This document shows, one piece after another, positions 58,656 to 64,000 of a stretch of DNA of 64,000 bases (position 1 is its first letter; every line of letters starts with the position of its first letter). The stretch covers positions 62,001 through 126,000 of the forward strand of contig NZ_AP018050.1 of assembly GCF_003609775.1 (NCBI RefSeq), written 5' to 3'. The notes under the pieces were generated by a model. That model had not been told where the DNA came from. It did no database searches and saw nothing but the letters and a program-made list of their open reading frames with translations. The DNA comes from Prevotella melaninogenica. Lineage in GTDB: Bacteria > Bacteroidota > Bacteroidia > Bacteroidales > Bacteroidaceae. Position numbers and translations under genes: made by a program.

Positions 58656-59468
58656 ATGAGAAAATTCTGTTTAAAGATTCACCGTTGGTTTGCTTTACCA
58701 TTAGGCGTAATAATGGCTATTTTGTGCTTCAGCGGTCTTGCAATACTATTAATAAAAGACCTCGCACCACTCTTTGACATGAATGCCAAAGAGATGCCAA
58801 TCTATACAATGGTAGTACGACTGCACCGTTGGCTCTTTATGAAACCTGAGAATGCACATGAGGGTGGACAGTCACTTGGACGCATCCTTACAGCTGTGAC
58901 TTCTATGTGTATGGCAGTCGTATTACTATCTGGTGTTGTCATCTGGTGGCCAAAGACTAAGAAGGCTTTGAAAAGTCGTTTGACCGTCAGCACAAACAAG
59001 GGTTTCCGTCGCTTTGTTTACGACTCTCACGTGTCATTAGGTATCTATGTCTTTATCTTCCTTTTCCTTATGGCACTCACAGGTCCTGTCTTCTCTTTCG
59101 GCTGGTACAGAGCGGGAATGTCTAAACTCTTCGGTCAGCCTATGCCACCAAAGGAAATGAAGATGCAGCAACCTAAAGATGGAATGAAGCAGGGCGGAAC
59201 AAACGACAAAGCTTTTGCACCTACGGACGCGAGTCAGATGAAGGGACAACCACAAGCACACAAGGAGGGAGCAAAAGACATGAAAGGCGACCAGCACGGC
59301 AAAAAACCAAAGGGCGGTATGCTCTTTAAGCAATTACACACAGGTACGTGGGGCGGATGGTTCTCACGCGTTCTCTATGCTATCGCAGCTCTTATCGGTG
59401 GTTTCCTCCCTATTAGTGGTTACTATCTGTGGTGGAAGAGAAGAAGTGCTAAGAAGAAAAAAGCATAA
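58656..59468 (+). CDS. PepSY-associated transmembrane protein
   Basis: 270 aa with four membrane helices. The first (FCLKIHRWFALPLGVIMAIL) has the conserved KIHRW start; later ones include VTSMCMAVVLLSGVVIWW and SHVSLGIYVFIFLFLMALTG. The loop before the last helix is rich in lysine, glutamine, methionine and histidine (about residues 165-225). Such PepSY-TM proteins are linked to iron or metal reduction and uptake at the membrane. It is alone, with a terminator and repeat copy D following. Confidence 0.85.
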   Translation: MRKFCLKIHRWFALPLGVIMAILCFSGLAILLIKDLAPLFDMNAKEMPIYTMVVRLHRWLFMKPENAHEGGQSLGRILTAVTSMCMAVVLLSGVVIWWPKTKKALKSRLTVSTNKGFRRFVYDSHVSLGIYVFIFLFLMALTGPVFSFGWYRAGMSKLFGQPMPPKEMKMQQPKDGMKQGGTNDKAFAPTDASQMKGQPQAHKEGAKDMKGDQHGKKPKGGMLFKQLHTGTWGGWFSRVLYAIAALIGGFLPISGYYLWWKRRSAKKKKA

Positions 59469-59489
59469 AACATAATCATCATATATCAC

Positions 59490-59545
59490 AAGCCCATTGA
59501 GCGTATTCGGTTGATTAACCTACAGAATACCATCAATGGGCTTTT
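59490..59545 (+). terminator. terminator after PepSY-TM gene
   Basis: AAGCCCATTGA at 59490-59500 pairs with TCAATGGGCTT at 59533-59543; GTATTC and GAATAC add an inner stem; TTTT follows. Confidence 0.82.
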
Positions 59546-59665
59546 ACATTTATCCTTCAACGAAGCACTTACCTAAATATACTGACAAATTTCCAACTGC
59601 ATTCATCCACTCACAGAGGATTAATCAACTCATGTTATGTAAAGATTATTCAAACTACCCAAAAA

Positions 59666-59775
59666 CAACTAACGCCCAATTAGACTCAAATTAAGCCTTA
59701 ATTGGCTTTCAAAAGATGCTCTTTTGAGGTCTAACTAACGCCCTTTAAGAGTCGAAAAGATGCCCTTTTCAAATT
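59666..59775 (+). repeat. 100-bp intergenic repeat family, copy D
   Basis: Contains TTAATTGGCTTTCAAAAGAT, GCTCTTTTGAGGTCTAACTA and ACGCCCTTTAAGAG. It begins about 120 bp beyond the terminator of the preceding plus-strand gene. Confidence 0.8.
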
Positions 59776-60055
59776 GCATTTGTAAGACATTGATTATCTG
59801 TTCGTTACAAAACCCTATTTTTAGAGCGATTTTCTATAAACAAAAGGGGTACAGAAGGCTTATTCTGTAATTATTTTTCACATTCCAAAAAACCCAATAA
59901 ACCATAAATAGTAATCAAAATTATGTCATCTTTATTAGGGATAAGAAAACTTAATCACACAAAAAATCAACAATAAATTACTTATAAATGAGTATTGCCA
60001 CCTTAACAAGAAGCCAGTACCTTTGCACTCGAATTTTTTACAGACCATAACAATA

Positions 60056-60181
60056 ATGATGTTATATAGAATATTAAATAAGGTGATAAGTCTGGCGGAA
60101 GACTTGACTTTCCGAAAAATAAATCAGAAATACGTGTTAAAAGAACATATTTGTCTTTATTTATATGCGTGTATAAGATGA
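60056..60181 (+). CDS. possible 41-aa small protein
   Basis: ATG 60056 to TGA 60181, starting about 30 bases after a TACCTTTG box. The peptide is mixed and basic (KINQKYVLKEHICLYLYAC) with no signal peptide. It may simply be part of a leader. Listed only because of the promoter directly upstream. Confidence 0.2.
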   Translation: MMLYRILNKVISLAEDLTFRKINQKYVLKEHICLYLYACIR

Positions 60182-60222
60182 AAAATAAAGAACAAATGAT
60201 TAGTTTATTTTAACCAAATTCA

Positions 60223-60254
60223 CTTGCTTTTATTCTTATTAAAGAATATATTTG
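60223..60254 (+). promoter_or_regulatory. promoter before the BACON lipoprotein operon
   Basis: CTTG at 60223-60226 and TATATTTG at 60247-60254, 20 nt apart. It leaves a 5' leader of about 135 nt before ATG 60399. Confidence 0.55.
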
Positions 60255-60398
60255 CGTCAGATAATATAATTTGGCGCGAATAAGATAAATACCATCATTT
60301 AAAGCCTTTATCAATATTTTATAGAAATAAAACAAACATTTTTTTAGAACAAAAGTCTAATCAATAATATATTTTTATCTTATAAAACCTTGAAGAGT

Positions 60399-62018
60399 AT
60401 GGAATTTAAAAAGACACTCTACTCCCTAATGTTAGGTGGCATTCTTCTTTGCTTGTTCTCATGTGCAAAGGAAGACGAATTTGAAATGCCAACATTGGTT
60501 CTTTCGGAAAACACCATTGCCTTTGACAAAGGCGTAAGCGAAAGAAACATCAGTGTAACAACAAATCAAAGCAGCTGGATTGCATCGTCTCCACAGGAAG
60601 GCGACTGGCTCTCGCTGGTTCAGGACGGTAACGTACTGAAGGTGAAGGTAACTGAAAACAAGATTGGAACAGAACGCACAAGCTATGTCCTCGTTAATGC
60701 CAACGGTGCATCTGGCAAGATTGCTGTGACTCAGAGTGCAGCTGACGTAACCCTTAACGTGGCTCCTGATGCTATCTATCTCCCACAGACAGGTGGTGAG
60801 AAAACGATTGACATCACTACAAATTCGTCTGTCTATGACGTGACAATGAGCGAAGAAGTTAGCTGGCTAAAGATTGTCAAGTCGGAGGAAGAAATCAAAC
60901 TGATTGCTGAGCGTAATGACACCTATCAGAAACGTGAGGTGAAGCTGTACGCAAAGAGCGGTAGTGTTATCCGTGAAATTGTAGTATCTCAATCGGGTAT
61001 TCAGCGTTACCTCCTCCCTATTCACCCTGGTGTACCACAGGACGAGCATAAGATTATGGACTTTGAGTTAGGTCGTGGTAGCTACTTACGCGAGTATCAG
61101 GCAGCTATGCCAGCTTACGGCCTTGAGGAGACTTATACCTTTATCACTGCTTCGCCTATCTTTACTTTGATTCAGTATTGTAGCTCTGATGGTATTAATC
61201 CATCACAGATTATCATGATTGGCGATGGTAGAAAGGCCATTGATGCCGTGAAGGACAAGGCTTTCGATAAGTTCTTAACAGACAATGGTTATGTACGCAG
61301 TAACTCTCAGTCTGACAGAGAATATACCAATGATAAGGAATTGCTCTCTTTGAAGGTTTATATATCAGAAAAGGAGAACAACGAAGGTGTTAACCTTACT
61401 TTCACTCCTATCATTAAGCAGAATGGCGATTATAAGACCTTCAGCAAGCTGCCATTCTATCCACTTGAGCTTTTACAGAAAGACAATGTGAAGTTGGCAC
61501 AGGTTGAACAATACGAGCAGAAGGCTGGTAGCACTGAAGAGGAGCGCAGCTACAACGAACATAAGAAGACAGAGGTTTCACAGCTTCAGTATAAGTTGAA
61601 GGCAAGTACAGACGCTTCGGCTGCCTACGGACGTATTCACATCTTCTATACAACGGATAAGGATGGTGATGCACCAGACAATCTTGGTAGTGTTCAGATT
61701 GGTGCTTTACTCTTCAAGGACACCAACCTCGGTGTTTGGAAGTATGGTACTAAATGGATTGCTACCAAAGAAATCAAGAAGGTATTGGGTGACGAAGGCT
61801 TCTCTTTCCTCCGTACATCAGGCAACAACCACTTCTTTGTACGTGAAAGCGACCACTTGGTTATTGATGTTACCTGCGTCATAGACAACGACACACCAGT
61901 TCTCGCATTGCTTTATAGCTACGACCCATCCGTCTCAGGCGTAAGTAGTAAGGGATTAAAAGCACAGGCAAAGATGCTTAAAAACTTCTCTGCTGCTAAG
62001 AAAGCATTGAAGTTCTAA
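60399..62018 (+). CDS. BACON-domain lipoprotein 1
   Basis: 539 aa from ATG 60399. Lipobox LFSC after an apolar leader (TLYSLMLGGILLCLFSCAKE). Two BACON-type beta domains lie at about residues 30-110 (ISVTTNQSSWIASSPQEGDWLSL) and 115-200 (IDITTNSSVYDVTMSEEVSWLKI). The remaining 330 residues (from HPGVPQDEHKIMDFELGRGSYL) are shared with the next gene and unknown in function. BACON modules occur in surface glycan or mucin proteins. Faces the outside, probably at the cell surface. Confidence 0.85.
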   Translation: MEFKKTLYSLMLGGILLCLFSCAKEDEFEMPTLVLSENTIAFDKGVSERNISVTTNQSSWIASSPQEGDWLSLVQDGNVLKVKVTENKIGTERTSYVLVNANGASGKIAVTQSAADVTLNVAPDAIYLPQTGGEKTIDITTNSSVYDVTMSEEVSWLKIVKSEEEIKLIAERNDTYQKREVKLYAKSGSVIREIVVSQSGIQRYLLPIHPGVPQDEHKIMDFELGRGSYLREYQAAMPAYGLEETYTFITASPIFTLIQYCSSDGINPSQIIMIGDGRKAIDAVKDKAFDKFLTDNGYVRSNSQSDREYTNDKELLSLKVYISEKENNEGVNLTFTPIIKQNGDYKTFSKLPFYPLELLQKDNVKLAQVEQYEQKAGSTEEERSYNEHKKTEVSQLQYKLKASTDASAAYGRIHIFYTTDKDGDAPDNLGSVQIGALLFKDTNLGVWKYGTKWIATKEIKKVLGDEGFSFLRTSGNNHFFVRESDHLVIDVTCVIDNDTPVLALLYSYDPSVSGVSSKGLKAQAKMLKNFSAAKKALKF

Positions 62019-62053
62019 TCTAATTGTTATACCTTATTAAATTATTACATGAT

Positions 62054-63655
62054 ATGCGTATAATCAATATACATAAGCTGATGCAGTTTTCACTACTATA
62101 CCTATTATTGGGGATAGTAGTTGGATGTGCTGAGAATGACAGCTTTGAACAACCCTATCTGAATGTTTCGGAGAAGGAGATTTCTTTCTCTAATCAGATG
62201 ATTGAAAAGACAATTACCGTGAACACGAACTCTAAGGAGTGGATTGCTACGACACCGAAGGCGTGGGTTCACCTTACACAAAAGGGAAACGAGATTGCTG
62301 TACACGTTGATCCTAATACAACGGGGATAGAGAGAAGTAGCTATATCCTTGTTGATGGTGGCTTGGCAGTGCAGAAAATCATGGTAAGTCAGAGTGCTGC
62401 AGATATCTCACTAAACCTTAGCAATGGCGAGATTATCTTGCCACAGGCGGGTGGTACGACAACTGTCGATTTGAAGATAGATGCTACTTCCTACGATCTT
62501 ACTCAGAACGAAACACCAGAGTGGATGCAGGTTATTAAGAAAAAGCATGGATTAAAGTTCATTTCTAAACCTAATTATAGCACTACGGAAAGAACGACAA
62601 AGCTGACAATAGCCTTTGCAGGAAAGAACAATGATGTGGTTGTTAAGCAGCCGGGCGTGTCAACCTTTATCTTGGCTTGTAACCCAGGTAATCCTTATAG
62701 CTTGCATAAGATGATGGACTATGAGTATCGCCGCGGTAGTTTCCTGACGGAATATGGCGGTCCTGACGAGGTAAACGGTATCTTTGAAGAAAGTTACTTC
62801 TTCAAGACTCCATCGCCTTTGTTCAAAGACGTTGTCTATGTACATGATACAAAGCACTCTGTTCCAACGCGTATCTACACACGTTCGCTGACAAGAGAGG
62901 GTGTCAACGCTGTTAAGTCGCAGGCTTTCCAAGACTTTATGAAAGCCAATGGATATACAAGGGACGAGAAAGATACAAATCATTACGTCAATATAAAGGA
63001 AGCTTTCACGATGGATGTAGATATCAGGGAGGAGAATAATAGTGTTGTGTTATTCTTCTATCAGATGCACACACAAGACCGAAGCTACCCTACCTTTAGT
63101 AGTCTTGACCTTGGTCCTGTTGACCTTTTGAACAAAACTGACAAGAAGATAAGTGACGTTGAGAAATATGAACAGGGTAAGAATAGCGAGGAAATGAAGC
63201 GACAAATGTCTAAGAGCAATGAGGTTGAAGCTATCCTTTACAAGACAAATGACCCTACACTGATTGCTCGTACTTACTTCTTCTTCCTTCGCAGTGATGC
63301 TACAACCCCACAAGATAAGGTCGGAAGCATTGAGCAGTACAGCCTGTTCTATGGTCAGCCTAACTTAGGTATATGGCAGTATGGCAACGAGTGGTTCATA
63401 ACCAACGAGTTTGATAAGCTCCTTACTTCCAACAACTTCGAGTTTGTTGGCTACAATGGTAAGCATCATATCTATGCTCGTCGTTCTGACTATCTGACCT
63501 TAGCCATCTCAGGTGGCGAGTATGCTGACGTCAACAATGGTAAGGCAGTCATGCAGATTACCGTCTTGTACAAGCCTACTGTCTTTGCAGGAAGTAAAGA
63601 ACAGCGGTTAGCTAAGGTAGAACGTATGCTCAAACAAACCAATCCAAAGAAATAA
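62054..63655 (+). CDS. BACON-domain lipoprotein 2, paralogue of the previous gene
   Basis: 533 aa from ATG 62054. Lipobox cysteine in IVVGCAEND. The same two beta domains (ITVNTNSKEWIATTPKAWVHL; VDLKIDATSYDLTQNETPEWMQV) and the same C-terminal region (NPGNPYSLHKMMDYEYRRGSFL; NLGIWQYGNEWFITNEFDKLL) as gene 1. The two arose by tandem duplication and have diverged widely. It starts 35 bp after gene 1 and 15 bp before a putative subtilase, so all three form an operon. Confidence 0.85.
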   Translation: MRIINIHKLMQFSLLYLLLGIVVGCAENDSFEQPYLNVSEKEISFSNQMIEKTITVNTNSKEWIATTPKAWVHLTQKGNEIAVHVDPNTTGIERSSYILVDGGLAVQKIMVSQSAADISLNLSNGEIILPQAGGTTTVDLKIDATSYDLTQNETPEWMQVIKKKHGLKFISKPNYSTTERTTKLTIAFAGKNNDVVVKQPGVSTFILACNPGNPYSLHKMMDYEYRRGSFLTEYGGPDEVNGIFEESYFFKTPSPLFKDVVYVHDTKHSVPTRIYTRSLTREGVNAVKSQAFQDFMKANGYTRDEKDTNHYVNIKEAFTMDVDIREENNSVVLFFYQMHTQDRSYPTFSSLDLGPVDLLNKTDKKISDVEKYEQGKNSEEMKRQMSKSNEVEAILYKTNDPTLIARTYFFFLRSDATTPQDKVGSIEQYSLFYGQPNLGIWQYGNEWFITNEFDKLLTSNNFEFVGYNGKHHIYARRSDYLTLAISGGEYADVNNGKAVMQITVLYKPTVFAGSKEQRLAKVERMLKQTNPKK

Positions 63656-63670
63656 AATAAAGGAACATTG

Positions 63671-64000
63671 ATGAGAAAATCGATTATATATCTATGTGCG
63701 TGTGCGCTATCTGGCATGATGGTTACGACCTCATGTCAGGACAGCCAAGACTTAGATACGACCACATCTAACACACGCTCTGTCAATATTGACAAAGACC
63801 TTTTTGCTATAAAAGGTTGCATTAATGTGAAACTATCAAAGGGTACAAACCAAGCTATACCTACAACTCGTAGTGGTAGTGTGGAGATGCAAAGCGTACC
63901 ATCTGAGATAACTTCTGCAATGCAGTATTCTGGGGCTTATAAGATGGAAAGAGTCTTTAAGCCTGCTGGTGAATATGAAGCACGAACAGTAGCTGAAGGG
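63671..64000 (+). CDS. lipoprotein, probable S8 subtilase N-terminus (cut by window edge)
   Basis: 110 codons from ATG 63671, open to the right edge. Signal peptide with lipobox TTSC (CALSGMMVTTSCQD). After a threonine-rich spacer, GCINVKLSKGTNQ and MERVFKPAGEYEARTVAEG resemble the propeptide region of Bacteroidetes lipoprotein subtilases. The catalytic part is outside the window, so the assignment is tentative. Confidence 0.5.
   Translation, partial: MRKSIIYLCACALSGMMVTTSCQDSQDLDTTTSNTRSVNIDKDLFAIKGCINVKLSKGTNQAIPTTRSGSVEMQSVPSEITSAMQYSGAYKMERVFKPAGEYEARTVAEG

Larger units (their letters stand above)
59546..60222. other. long AT-rich region with repeat copy D and possible promoter
   Basis: Nearly 700 bp. 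Contains repeat copy D, and ATTG at 59994-59997 with TACCTTTG at 60018-60025 (20 nt apart), a fair promoter. Downstream is a 41-codon frame (60056-60181) with no visible conservation signal. No established gene. Confidence 0.5.

Overview
The window looks like a chromosome segment of an oral or host-associated Prevotella (Bacteroidota). Supporting signs are promoters of the Bacteroidetes type (TTTG, about 19-20 nt, TAnnTTTG), a SusC/SusD pair controlled by an ECF sigma/FecR module, BACON-domain lipoproteins, the Nfn-like fusion oxidoreductase, and glycan-foraging genes. The species call is inference from gene content only.

Region 1 (1-9571) is a type III-A CRISPR-Cas locus cut by the left edge. 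It runs csm4 (3' end), csm5, a Card1/Can2-like CARF nuclease, a Csx1-type CARF-HEPN RNase, a small CARF-like protein (candidate ring nuclease), an SF1 (RecD/Pif1-like) helicase, cas1, a CRISPR-associated primase-polymerase (BT4734/VirE-N fold), cas2 with a long N-terminal extension, and a 14-repeat array with its own promoter. Two cyclic-oligoadenylate effectors, a possible off-switch, a helicase and a primase in one locus make this the most interesting part of the window. One spacer is antisense to a tRNA T-arm, and four consecutive spacers are identical.

Region 2 (10047-18720) is mostly housekeeping: serS, an Nfn-like fusion oxidoreductase with a palindromic repeat inserted in its coding sequence, queC, pgk, a SanA/YdcF-like protein, and a LytTR regulator overlapping a membrane-anchored NAGPA-like protein.

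Region 3 (18838-27689) is for host-glycan foraging: GH29 fucosidase, MFS transporter, nagB, a NagB-like/PIG-L fusion, a GH33 sialidase and a DUF4091 (GH123-like) domain. The last two appear to be one protein split at a run of nine A residues.

Region 4 (28147-38222) is a polysaccharide utilisation locus: SusD-like, SusC-like with STN domain, ECF sigma, FecR and a secreted GH2 beta-galactosidase.

Region 5 (38561-54570) holds a small membrane protein, an RluA-family pseudouridine synthase, an HD hydrolase, an oxaloacetate/pyruvate carboxylase-type subunit whose biotinyl-like domain lacks the biotinylated lysine, a lipoprotein plus ExbB-ExbD operon, an Lrp/AsnC regulator, an MFS transporter, and pyrG-yidC-S9 peptidase in tight order.

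Region 6 (55051-64000) has tRNA-Ser(GGA), an SDR oxidoreductase, two AT-rich genes of unclear role (one DCL/DUF3223-like), a PepSY membrane protein, two tandem paralogous BACON lipoproteins, and the start of a probable secreted subtilase.

Several intergenic repeat families recur. The clearest is a roughly 100-bp element in four copies, each lying in sense orientation about 110-160 bp beyond the terminator of the preceding gene. No transposase, integrase or rRNA gene was seen.
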